In this document: positions 28,701 through 36,477 of the stretch, in pieces
Numbering within the stretch: the stretch's first letter is position 1
Layout of the letters: every line of letters starts with the position of its first letter
Assembly: GCF_005280655.1 (NCBI RefSeq)
Contig: NZ_CP040058.1
Coordinates: 1,087,001-1,151,000, forward strand
Length of the DNA: 64,000 bases
From: Anaerostipes rhamnosivorans
GTDB taxonomy: Bacteria > Bacillota > Clostridia > Lachnospirales > Lachnospiraceae
Reading direction: 5' to 3'
Notes under the pieces: generated by a model
The model's database searches: none
What the model was told of the DNA's origin: nothing
The model's input: only the letters and a program-made list of their open reading frames with translations
Made by a program: the position numbers and the translations under genes

Positions 28701-29477
28701 GTATTCCCAGGTACAAACTGTGAATACGATTCTGCCAGAGCTTTTGAAGAGGCAGGGGCAGAAGTTATCACAAAGGTATTTAAGAATCTGGATGCCCAGG
28801 GAATCCGTGATTCCGTTGATGAATTTGAAAAGGCCATCAAAGAATCACAGATGATCATGTTCCCGGGAGGATTCAGTGCAGGTGATGAGCCGGAAGGATC
28901 TGCCAAGTTCTTTGCCACCGCATTCAGAAATGAAAGGCTCAAAGAGGCTGTGATGGACTTACTGACAAACCGGGACGGTCTTGCACTGGGTATCTGCAAC
29001 GGATTCCAGGCATTGATCAAGCTTGGACTGGTGCCTGAAGGAAAGATCGTAGAGCAGTCAGAGCAGTCACCGACTCTTACAATGAACCGTATCGGACGCC
29101 ATATTTCAAAGATTGCATATACAAAAGTGACCTCCAACCTGTCTCCATGGTTCCATGAAGTCAACGCAGGAGATGTCTTCAGCATTCCTGTCTCTCATGG
29201 AGAGGGACGTTTTGTAGCTAATGATGATGTGATCAAGAAACTATTTGAAAACGGACAGGTGGCTACCCAGTATGTTGACTTAAATGGAGATCCGACCATG
29301 AACGAAGACTTTAATCCAAACGGATCTTATTATGCCATCGAGGGCATCACAAGTCCGGATGGAAGAGTATTAGGAAAGATGGGTCATTCAGAACGTATGG
29401 GACGTTTTGTTTCCAATAACATCGCCGGAAATAAGAACCAAAAGATCTTCCTTTCAGGAGTAAATTATTTTAAATAA
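25728..29477 (+). CDS. purL: Phosphoribosylformylglycinamidine synthase PurL, single chain
   Basis: Converts FGAR, glutamine and ATP to FGAM in purine synthesis. 1249 residues, with the synthetase and glutaminase in one chain as in clostridia and bacteroidetes. N-terminal region with [39 protein letters not shown] (about 325-350), [33 protein letters not shown], and a second PurM-type half with [20 protein letters not shown]. The C-terminal glutaminase is seen as [25 protein letters not shown] and [14 protein letters not shown] (nucleophile Cys), ending near SHGEGRF. Start ATG 25728 follows AGAGGAGG. Confidence 0.97.
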   Translation: [1249 protein letters not shown]

Positions 29478-29497
29478 TCAGATCCCGGTATCATAAT

Positions 29498-29529
29498 AAG
29501 AACCCCGCAGAATACACTGCGGGGTTCTT
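29498..29529 (+). terminator. Terminator after purL
   Basis: Perfect stem AAGAACCCCGCAG/CTGCGGGGTTCTT with an AATACA loop, followed by a short AT tail. Confidence 0.9.
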
Positions 29530-29851
29530 ATATTTAATGAAAAGAGAGGATTAAAAATATATATGAAAAACGATTGCCTCAGGGACATGCTGTGTTTCAT
29601 GTCTTATGAGGTATGTTTTTAGTATAGCAGGATTACCGTAGGAAACAATGGATAGAAAATAAACAATTCTAAATGAAATATAAACAAATCTTACAGAATT
29701 CTTGTGTTTCTGGAGAAAAAGTAAAGGTTGATGTAAATGAAATGATAATATGTTGATTAAAATTAGGATTATCTATTGAAAATATCACCAAGATATACTA
29801 ATATATAATCATTATGTAACCAACGACTTTCTCATGAAAGGAGTCTTCTTT
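29530..29851. other. Intergenic region before transaldolase
   Basis: About 320 bases of AT-rich sequence without a convincing gene. A possible promoter is TTGAAA at 29776-29781, 17 bases, TAATAT at 29799-29804. A 19-codon ORF starting at 29563 has a poorly spaced ribosome site and is not called. Confidence 0.5.
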
Positions 29852-30934
29852 ATGTCAGACGCAAAAGGAAAACTGTTTGAAACTAGTGAAAAATTCCCGC
29901 AGACCGAATACTGGAACGATTCTTGTGCGGTAAAAGAACTGGAGTATGCCATCGACCGTGGAGCAACCGGGGCTACCACCAATCCTGTGATCGTAGGAAA
30001 TGTATTAAATCAGGAGATGAATCTCTGGGAAGATACTCTTATAAAGTGGATCGATGAAATGCCGGACGCAACAGAGGAGGAGGTTGCATGGCGCCTGATC
30101 GAACAGATGGCAGTGCGCGGAGCCAAACTTCTTAATCCGGTCTATGAAAAGACAAATCATAAAAAAGGAAAAATCTCCATCCAGACCAACGCAAAATTAT
30201 ACAGAAATGCAGACGCAATGGCAGAACAAGCAATCGGATTCGGGGACCTGGCACCGAATATCATGGTTAAAATGCCGACTTCTGCAGCGGGAATCAAGGC
30301 ATTTGAGGAAGCTACCTTCGCAGGTATCAGTATCAACGCTACCGTATCTTTCACTGTGGCACAGGCCATAGCAGTGGCAGAGGCAGTAGAGCGCGGATTG
30401 AAACGGAGAGAAGAAGCGGGACTTTCTAACGAGAATATAACACCGGTGTGCACCATCATGGTGGGACGCACGGATGACTGGGTAAAAGAAGCAGTGAAAC
30501 GGGACAATCTGTGCCTGGATCCGTGCGCATTAGAGTATGCGGGAGTTGCAGCATTCAAGAATGCATATAAAATCTATCAGGAACGCGGATATAAGACAAG
30601 ACTTTTGGCCGCTGCATACAGGAATTATTTCCACTGGTCAGAGTTTATCGGTGGTGACGTGGTGCTCACCATCACCCAGCCTTGGCAGGAGAAGATCAAC
30701 GGAAGCGACGTGGAAGTAAAAGAGCGTATGGACCGCCCGGTTCCGGAAAAATATCTAAATGAACTGAAGAAGATCCCTGATTTTATTATGGCATATGAGG
30801 AAGACGGCCTGAAACCAGAAGAATTTGTACACTACGGAGCCTTTGTAAAGACCATTAACCAGTTCCTGGGAGGGTATGAAAGCCTTCTCGGAGTGATCAG
30901 AAAACTGATGGTTGGAGAACCAATTAGAAAATAA
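29852..30934 (+). CDS. Transaldolase-family protein
   Basis: 360-residue TIM-barrel aldolase of the transaldolase family. Seen: GATGATTNPVIVG near residue 37, KISIQTNAKLYRNADAM, NIMVKMPTSAAGIKAFEEA with the Schiff-base Lys, GISINATVSFTVAQAIAVAEAVE, and LLAAAYRNYFHWSEFIGGDVVLTITQPWQ. It is longer than the short bacterial MipB/TalC type. It could serve the pentose phosphate pathway or a specialised sugar-phosphate cleavage. ATG 29852 follows AAAGGAG; the earlier ATG at 29834 overlaps that ribosome site. Confidence 0.85.
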   Translation: MSDAKGKLFETSEKFPQTEYWNDSCAVKELEYAIDRGATGATTNPVIVGNVLNQEMNLWEDTLIKWIDEMPDATEEEVAWRLIEQMAVRGAKLLNPVYEKTNHKKGKISIQTNAKLYRNADAMAEQAIGFGDLAPNIMVKMPTSAAGIKAFEEATFAGISINATVSFTVAQAIAVAEAVERGLKRREEAGLSNENITPVCTIMVGRTDDWVKEAVKRDNLCLDPCALEYAGVAAFKNAYKIYQERGYKTRLLAAAYRNYFHWSEFIGGDVVLTITQPWQEKINGSDVEVKERMDRPVPEKYLNELKKIPDFIMAYEEDGLKPEEFVHYGAFVKTINQFLGGYESLLGVIRKLMVGEPIRK

Positions 30935-30948
30935 AATACATAGACGGC

Positions 30949-30986
30949 AAAACAGCAGGTATTCTATGGATCATACCTGCTGTTTT
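30949..30986 (+). terminator. Terminator after transaldolase
   Basis: AAAACAGCAGGTAT pairs perfectly with ATACCTGCTGTTTT. Confidence 0.88.
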
Positions 30987-31033
30987 ACTGTTTCATTGGT
31001 TCATTAGATGTTTCATCGTTCTGCATGTGTACC

Positions 31034-31213
31034 TCACATTCTCTTCTTATGCGTTATATAGTAATGACCGCCGTTCATTGCTGTGATTCCGGCGTTGATG
31101 ACATCACAGTTATCAATTAAATATTTTTTCACTTTCTCCTTCAAGGACAGTTTTGCTGTATTGGCTGGAGAAGTGCTTGCTGCACTCATCTGTACTGCTT
31201 TCGTATTTGTCAT
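31034..31213 (-). CDS. Small ORF of 59 residues, hypothetical protein
   Basis: Minus-strand ORF preceded by a strong ribosome site, GAAAGGAGG, 7 bases before the ATG at 31213. The product is basic and polar: MTNTKAVQMSAASTSPAN, a Lys-rich middle (KLSLKEKVKKYL), one Cys, and an end GGHYYITHKKRM. No signal peptide, membrane segment or family is recognised. It lies alone, opposite in direction to the transaldolase and AraC genes. The ribosome site and complete frame argue for a real gene; function unknown. Confidence 0.65.
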   Translation of the reverse strand: MTNTKAVQMSAASTSPANTAKLSLKEKVKKYLIDNCDVINAGITAMNGGHYYITHKKRM

Positions 31214-31364
31214 ATCGGTTCCTCCTTTCTTTTAAAATGGATGTTTTTCTTTTACGGTTCCTATGATATCATTGTATACAAGGATTGATTAGATGATTTT
31301 TTGACCAGTTTTTAGGGCAATATTGACATGGAGGCTGGATGATAGGAAAGGAAAACGCTGACAT

Positions 31365-32198
31365 ATGTATGAAACACTCTACAGACTTGAAAGGACAGGC
31401 ATAGATATCAGGTATTGGACTAACAAGGGACAGTATACCCCTCCCCATTGGCATACGGCCATCGAGCTGATCTATGTGCTGAACGGTACGGGATCTGTGA
31501 TCTTTGATGGGAAAGAGTATCTCACAAAAGCGGGAGATCTACTGGTCATTGACTCCAATAAAATCCATGAGATGAAGTGTGCGGAAGTGTCCATGATGAT
31601 CATAATCCAGTTCTCCAGGAAAAGGATGAAGAACTACGTCAAGGACATTGACAGCTTCCGTCTGTCCTGCAGCCGGGAGAGCGCGGAGCATGGAAAAGAA
31701 AAGGAATACCATTCGGTCTGCGGACTTTTGCGTAAGCTTCCCCTTTTGTATGTGAGACAGCCCGTGGGATATGAGCTAAAAAGCCAGGCAGTCGCTATGG
31801 AGATTCTGTATGAGCTGCTGAATCATTTCGGGGAAAAGGATATCGGGAGGACTGCAGAGAAGGAAGGGGCTTTAAAACGTCTGGGTGCAATCACGGATTA
31901 TATTGAAGAGCATTACAGAGATCCGATCCCGCTGGAAGAGATCGCTTCTCATTTTTATCTGAACCGTGAGTATTTCAGCCGCTTTTTTAAAAAGAATATG
32001 GGAGTGTCTTTCTCAAGATATGTCAACCAGGTCCGTCTGCTGCACATATACTATGATATCTGCAACACGGAAGAGGGGATCATGGATCTTATTGAGAAGC
32101 ATGGATTTAAAAATTATAAACTGTTCATCAAAATGTTCCGGGAAATCTATGGGAGCACACCGAGGGAAGTCCGCAGTGAGAGAAAAGGACAGACATAA
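31365..32198 (+). CDS. AraC-family regulator with cupin sensor domain
   Basis: 277 residues. N-terminal cupin-like ligand domain (HWHTAIELIYVLNGTGSVIFDGKEY, about 28-60) and C-terminal AraC double helix-turn-helix from about 180 (AITDYIEEHYRDPIPLEEIASHFYLNREYFSRFFKKNMGVSFSRYVNQVRL, then the second helix pair to YGSTPREVR). Such regulators usually control sugar use. The neighbour it controls is not obvious; the upstream transaldolase and small ORF are candidates. The ATG at 31365 has only a weak ribosome site (AAAGGAAA). Confidence 0.88.
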   Translation: MYETLYRLERTGIDIRYWTNKGQYTPPHWHTAIELIYVLNGTGSVIFDGKEYLTKAGDLLVIDSNKIHEMKCAEVSMMIIIQFSRKRMKNYVKDIDSFRLSCSRESAEHGKEKEYHSVCGLLRKLPLLYVRQPVGYELKSQAVAMEILYELLNHFGEKDIGRTAEKEGALKRLGAITDYIEEHYRDPIPLEEIASHFYLNREYFSRFFKKNMGVSFSRYVNQVRLLHIYYDICNTEEGIMDLIEKHGFKNYKLFIKMFREIYGSTPREVRSERKGQT

Positions 32199-32242
32199 AA
32201 CAAAAGCAAGCCTGCAAAGAATAAGCAAGCTTGCTTTTGTTT
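32198..32242 (+). terminator. Terminator after araC-type gene
   Basis: AAACAAAAGCAAGC pairs with GCTTGCTTTTGTTT, followed by CTTTT. Confidence 0.85.
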
Positions 32243-32438
32243 CTTTTATAAAGATTGTTTTTCCCATGGGTTATCTGTATACTAAGTCGGGAATTTGGAA
32301 AAGAGATAGACTTTTGGTGATAAATTGAGTATAATTAGAATATATATTTATAATATATTTGAATATTGTTAGATAACTATTGCAAATTATGAATATATTA
32401 TGATAATTTTCTAAAACCGAGATTGGAAAGGAGAAACT

Positions 32439-33041
32439 ATGGAAAAAACATTGATCACCATCAGCCGCCAGTACGGAAGTGATGGAACAAAGGTTGCGCA
32501 GGTTTTGGCAGACAAGCTGGATGTCTGGTACTATAACAGAGATATCCTATATATGGCTGCTGAGAAGATCGGCGTGGATGATCTGGATGAGAAATCGCTG
32601 GAAGAACTGAATTACAAAAAAAGCTCCCGCTATGTGGAGGGACTGAGTGTTATGATGGGAACACCGGGACACATTCCGGTCTACAATCAGATGTTTAAGG
32701 AACAGTCCAAGATCATTCGCAAGCTTGCCGGATATGGCTCTGGAGTCTTTCTTGGAAGATGTGCAGATTACGTGCTGAAAGATATGGATAACGTTTATAC
32801 AATATATCTCTATGCAGATGATGAATTCCGTATAAGGCATTTGTCTGAGGCGGAAGGCCATGAGGTCACAAAATCAGAATTGAAGAAGGAAGATAAGACA
32901 AGAGAATCGTACTATAACTATTACACTGGACAGAAATGGGGCGATGTACAAAATTATGATCTGGCTGTCAATATGACGAAGATCAGTCCTGAAAACTGTG
33001 CGGATTTGATTCTTGAGTACATAGAAAAACGACAGAAATAG
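32439..33041 (+). CDS. Cytidylate-kinase-like family protein, copy 1
   Basis: 200-residue P-loop protein of the cytidylate-kinase-like family: TLITISRQYGSDGTKVAQVLADKL (degenerate P-loop with GSDGT), YYNRDILYMAAEK, GLSVMMGTPGHIPVYNQ, GYGSGVFLGRCADYVL (Walker-B-like strand and Arg) and EDKTRESYYNYYTGQKWG. The housekeeping Cmk has a different length and lid, so this one may have another substrate or a regulatory job. A close paralogue is at 34793. Both genes have the upstream block ATTGAGTATAAT, probably a -10 region. Start ATG 32439 follows AAAGGAG. Confidence 0.85.
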   Translation: MEKTLITISRQYGSDGTKVAQVLADKLDVWYYNRDILYMAAEKIGVDDLDEKSLEELNYKKSSRYVEGLSVMMGTPGHIPVYNQMFKEQSKIIRKLAGYGSGVFLGRCADYVLKDMDNVYTIYLYADDEFRIRHLSEAEGHEVTKSELKKEDKTRESYYNYYTGQKWGDVQNYDLAVNMTKISPENCADLILEYIEKRQK

Positions 33042-33063
33042 TCAACGGTAGATCAAGGCAGAG

Positions 33064-33105
33064 CATCATGAAAACCAATCTTTGGTTTTTGTGGTGTTCT
33101 TTTTC
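33064..33105 (+). terminator. Terminator after kinase-like copy 1
   Basis: CATCATGAAAACCAA pairs imperfectly with TTGGTTTTTGTGGTG, followed by TTCTTTTTC. Confidence 0.8.
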
Positions 33106-33194
33106 TTGTGGGGTCTGCTGTATCAGGTTATAATGTTCTCGAAGCAAAAGTTTCAAAAAAGGTGAAAATCGAAAGACGTCAGGAGGACTTTGAC

Positions 33195-33959
33195 TTGAGT
33201 CATTTTATGTTTGAAAACAAACAAGTGTATTATGAGGAAACCGGCGCAGGAAAGCCTTTATTATTCCTCCATGGGAACACGGCATCTTCAAATATGTTTT
33301 GTGAGATTGTGAAAATGTATCAATCCGACTTTAAGGTCATATTAATTGATTTCCTGGGGCATGGGAGATCTGAACGATTGCAGGAATTTCCAGCAGATCT
33401 GTGGTTCTACGAGGCAGAACAGGTCATTGCATTTTTACGAGAAAAATGTTATACAAACGCTAATATTATTGAAAGCAGCGGCGGAGCACTGGCAGCCATC
33501 AATGCTGCGTTAGAAGCTCCGCATCTTGTCAATAAAGTGATAGCAGACAGTTTTGAAGGTGAAAAACCTCTGGAACCATTTATTGCAAATATCAAAGCTG
33601 ACAGAGCGCTGTCTAAACAGGATGAAAATACAAGAATGTTTTATCTCAGTATGCATGGTGCTGACTGGAAACAGGTTGTTGATAATGACACAAATGCTGT
33701 CTTTAAACACAGCCAAGAGATCGGAACCTTCTTTCATAAGCCACTGCAGTCCCTAAAACCTGATATTCTTTTGACAGGAAGTAAGAAAGATGAATTTATA
33801 TCTGCAGAATCTCCGGATTTTTTTGAAGAAGTTTATGGGGATATACTCAAAAAGATCGGACACGGAGAAATATATTTATTTCCTGAGGGAGGGCATCCTG
33901 CTATGCTTACAAATCCAAGTGATTTTTATCAGTTGAGTATGAAGTTTTTAACAAAATAA
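33195..33959 (+). CDS. Alpha/beta hydrolase
   Basis: About 254 residues. Hydrolase-fold marks: LLFLHGNTASSNMF (oxyanion loop), VILIDFLGHGRSE, IIESSGGALAAINAA where the nucleophile elbow reads SSGG rather than GxSxG, ILLTGSKKDEFIS (acid), and PEGGHPAM with the catalytic His. Substrate unknown. The start is uncertain: TTG 33195 lies 8 bases after a strong AGGAGG (33181-33186) and is preferred; ATG 33207 is 20 bases away. A longer frame to GTG 33108 runs into the preceding terminator. Confidence 0.8.
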   Translation: MSHFMFENKQVYYEETGAGKPLLFLHGNTASSNMFCEIVKMYQSDFKVILIDFLGHGRSERLQEFPADLWFYEAEQVIAFLREKCYTNANIIESSGGALAAINAALEAPHLVNKVIADSFEGEKPLEPFIANIKADRALSKQDENTRMFYLSMHGADWKQVVDNDTNAVFKHSQEIGTFFHKPLQSLKPDILLTGSKKDEFISAESPDFFEEVYGDILKKIGHGEIYLFPEGGHPAMLTNPSDFYQLSMKFLTK

Positions 33960-33982
33960 TACGGGAAAGGCAGAGAGAGGTT

Positions 33983-34582
33983 TTGAATAGAGACAAAAAG
34001 AAGGAACGGATTGAAAATTTTGAGAGACAGAGAGAAAAAATGAAAAAGGCAGGATATAAGGAATCCTCTGGGATCATTTCCGTGTTGAGGGCCAATGTTT
34101 TGGCGTTTGCTACTGCCGGACCAATTTGCGTTGCAGCTTATATCTTATATTTCATCCGCTGGAGGGAAAGCGGGTGGACCATGAATGGAAGAAATCTGAT
34201 CTTCTTTTTTGCACTATTTTTTGCATCCATATTTGTCCATGAACTGCTTCATGGTTTAGGGTGGAGTCTGAATTGTAAAGATGGATGGAAAAGTATTGCA
34301 TTTGGTGTGATGTGGAGTTCGCTGACTCCATACTGTCACTGCAGAGAACCATTGAAATTCGGCAGTTATTCGGTGGGCTTATATCTGCCTTTCTGTGTGT
34401 TAGGTCTGGGCCTTTTTGCAGTTTCCATGATCGTTCCCAATAATACGGTTTTTTTGCTTGCAGTCCTGAATATGCTGTCTGCAGGCGGGGACCTTACCAT
34501 TGGATGTTATCTTCTGAAGCATAAAAATGGGTTGATCCTGGATCACCCAACCGACTGCGGATTTATTTCATTTGAAAAATAA
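33983..34582 (+). CDS. DUF3267 membrane protein with HELLH metalloprotease motif
   Basis: About 199 residues with four hydrophobic segments (AFATAGPICVAAYILYFI, LIFFFALFFASIFVHELLHGLGW, LPFCVLGLGLFAVSMIV, and FLLAVLNMLSAGGDLTIGCYLL). HELLHG at about residues 86-91 is an HExxH zinc motif within a membrane helix, as in DUF3267 and site-2-protease-like proteins. Peptidase activity is possible but unproven. TTG 33983 is used as start because no better codon has a ribosome site; ATG 34040 is the alternative. It is 23 bases after the hydrolase. Confidence 0.78.
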   Translation: MNRDKKKERIENFERQREKMKKAGYKESSGIISVLRANVLAFATAGPICVAAYILYFIRWRESGWTMNGRNLIFFFALFFASIFVHELLHGLGWSLNCKDGWKSIAFGVMWSSLTPYCHCREPLKFGSYSVGLYLPFCVLGLGLFAVSMIVPNNTVFLLAVLNMLSAGGDLTIGCYLLKHKNGLILDHPTDCGFISFEK

Positions 34583-34792
34583 AGTATTGTATAAACTTGA
34601 CAAGAGCCGGACTGATTTTTACATAAACAATGATCAATTCACTAAAAATAAAATTTACTATAGTATTCTGAGGATCAATTGAGTATAATGAGAGCGGAAA
34701 CAGGAAATTAAGGATGATAATAGTGATAAGTCATAAATAAGATGGGTATCTTATGGTATACCCGCAAAAGTAAATCAGAAAGGAATTGAAAA

Positions 34793-35392
34793 ATGAAAAA
34801 AACATTGATCACGATCAGTCGTCAGCATGGAAGCGGTGGAACTGAAGTAGCGCGGATTTTGGCAGACAGACTTGGGGTATGGTATTACAATAGAGAGATT
34901 TTATACATTGCGGCAGACAAGATTGGATTTGACTCCCTGGATGAGCAGGCCATGGAGGAACTTAATTACAAGAAGAGTTCTAAGTATATGGAAGGCCTGA
35001 GTGTCATGATGGGAACACCCGGTCATATTCCGGTGTATAACCAGATGTATAAAGAACAGGGAAAGATCATACAGAAGCTGGCAGGCTATGGGTCCGGTGT
35101 TTTCCTCGGAAGATGCGCTGACTACATCTTAAAAGATTTTGAGAATGTCACATCTGTTTATCTATATGCAGATGATGAATTCAGACAGAAGCGTCTTTCA
35201 GAAGCCGAGGGACGGGAAGTGCCTATGGCTGACATCAAAAAGGAAGATAAGACTAGAGAATCTTACTACAATTACTACACAGGACAGAAGTGGGGCGATG
35301 TGATAAACTATGATCTTGCGCTGAACATGGGTAAGATCAGTTTTGAAGAAGCAGCAGATGTCATCTTGTCGTATATTGAAAAACATAGGTAA
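34793..35392 (+). CDS. Cytidylate-kinase-like family protein, copy 2
   Basis: 199 residues and plainly homologous throughout to the gene at 32439, with the same blocks: TLITISRQHGSGGTEVARILADRL (P-loop GSGGT, nearer the consensus than copy 1), YYNREILYIAADK, MMGTPGHIPVYNQMYKEQ, GSGVFLGRCADYIL and DKTRESYYNYYTGQKWGDV. Tandem duplication with the hydrolase and DUF3267 genes between the copies. Substrate unknown. Start ATG 34793 follows AAAGGAATTG. Confidence 0.85.
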   Translation: MKKTLITISRQHGSGGTEVARILADRLGVWYYNREILYIAADKIGFDSLDEQAMEELNYKKSSKYMEGLSVMMGTPGHIPVYNQMYKEQGKIIQKLAGYGSGVFLGRCADYILKDFENVTSVYLYADDEFRQKRLSEAEGREVPMADIKKEDKTRESYYNYYTGQKWGDVINYDLALNMGKISFEEAADVILSYIEKHR

Positions 35393-35422
35393 TGACAAGT
35401 GATGTCTTTTCTAGCTATGATA

Positions 35423-35464
35423 AAAAAGGACAGAACCGGTTTTGCCCGGAGCTGTCCTTTTTTT
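35423..35464. terminator. Terminator between kinase-like copy 2 and iolR
   Basis: AAAAAGGACAG pairs with CTGTCCTTTTT around a GC-rich loop. The A-run and T-run let it work in both directions for the convergent genes. Confidence 0.88.
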
Positions 35465-35478
35465 ATAATATAGGCTTC

Positions 35479-36243
35479 TTAATCAATGGTTTCCACTGTG
35501 ATGGAATTGGAACGGCAGAAATCTGTATACTCTTCCTGGGGAAGCTGGTCCGTAAGGATATAATTGATCTTATCCAGCGGGCAGTAAGTCATCAGAGAAA
35601 AGATGCCGAATTTTGAGTGGTCTGCCAGCACATATCGCTGCATGCTGTTGGAGACAACGGCTTCCTTTACCCGATATTCCTCCTCGGAGGCGTTTGTCAG
35701 GCCGTTTTCAATGGAAAGGCCGGTGCATGCCATAAAGGCTTTGCCAATATTAAAAGCCTTAAGATACTCAGAGATCTTCGCATCCACAAAGGAGAGGGTT
35801 TCCCTTTTTAAGTAGCCTGGAAGGGAAATAACGGTCAGATTCTCATAAGGAAGAGCTTTCAAAGAAACCTGCAGACTGTTGGTGATGATGGTGCATCGTT
35901 TATCAGAAATATAATCCACAATATTGTGGCAGGTTGTTCCTGTGTCGATATAGATAATGTCATCATCCTCTATATGATCGGCTGCAAGGCGGCAGATGGC
36001 CTTCTTTTCTTCTACGAATTTTTCGTGGCGTTCTGCAAAAGGAAGCAGCTTTTTCGACGGAAGAGTGTCATTTAATGTGACTCCTCCGTACACTTTTTTT
36101 ATTTTTCCTGCTTTTGCAAGCGTGTCAATATCTCTTCGGATGGTGTTTTTGGAGACTTGGAAAATATCGCATAAGGTATCCAAAGAAACCGACTTTTCTT
36201 TTGTAATATACTGTTCTATTTCATCAATTCGTTTTGTACGCAT
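35479..36243 (-). CDS. iolR: DeoR-family inositol regulator IolR
   Basis: 254-residue DeoR/GlpR repressor. N-terminal HTH VSLDTLCDIFQVSKNTIRRDIDTLAKAGKIKKVYGGVT, then a sugar-isomerase-like sensor domain with IDTGTTCHNI, TIITNSLQV, KAFMACTGLSIENGLTNASEEEY and LADHSKFGIFSLMTYCPLDKINYI. These blocks follow B. subtilis IolR, as I recall it, closely over the whole length, including the TDQLPQEEYTDFC end. In B. subtilis the inducer is 2-deoxy-5-keto-gluconate-6-phosphate. Placed just before the second inositol cluster and divergent from a LacI gene. Confidence 0.88.
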   Translation of the reverse strand: MRTKRIDEIEQYITKEKSVSLDTLCDIFQVSKNTIRRDIDTLAKAGKIKKVYGGVTLNDTLPSKKLLPFAERHEKFVEEKKAICRLAADHIEDDDIIYIDTGTTCHNIVDYISDKRCTIITNSLQVSLKALPYENLTVISLPGYLKRETLSFVDAKISEYLKAFNIGKAFMACTGLSIENGLTNASEEEYRVKEAVVSNSMQRYVLADHSKFGIFSLMTYCPLDKINYILTDQLPQEEYTDFCRSNSITVETID

Positions 36244-36362
36244 ATGAAAACTCCCTCTCGTTTATTTGAATTTTGGCCTGGTCTGGTCATAAAAATAAAA
36301 GCTTTGTTTTATTATAGTATATTATGAGTAAATTGAAAAGAAGCATTTGGTAAGTTGTGATA

Positions 36363-36382
36363 AAGTTTAAAGATCTAAACTT
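36363..36382. promoter_or_regulatory. Inverted repeat between iolR and LacI gene
   Basis: AAGTTTA, 6 bases, TAAACTT: perfect 7-base arms in the divergent intergenic region. Probably an operator for one of the two regulators; which one cannot be told. Confidence 0.45.
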
Positions 36383-36477
36383 CGTCCTGTTTTTTATCAG
36401 GGAGGATTAGATTTTTTCTGTATAATGCGGTATACTAGGTTTACAGTAAGACGGAAATAATGATTGAGGGAGCGGGC

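Noticed and set aside
29563..29622. 19-codon ORF after purL
   Set aside because: The ribosome site is 13 bases away, the peptide is very short and nothing supports it.
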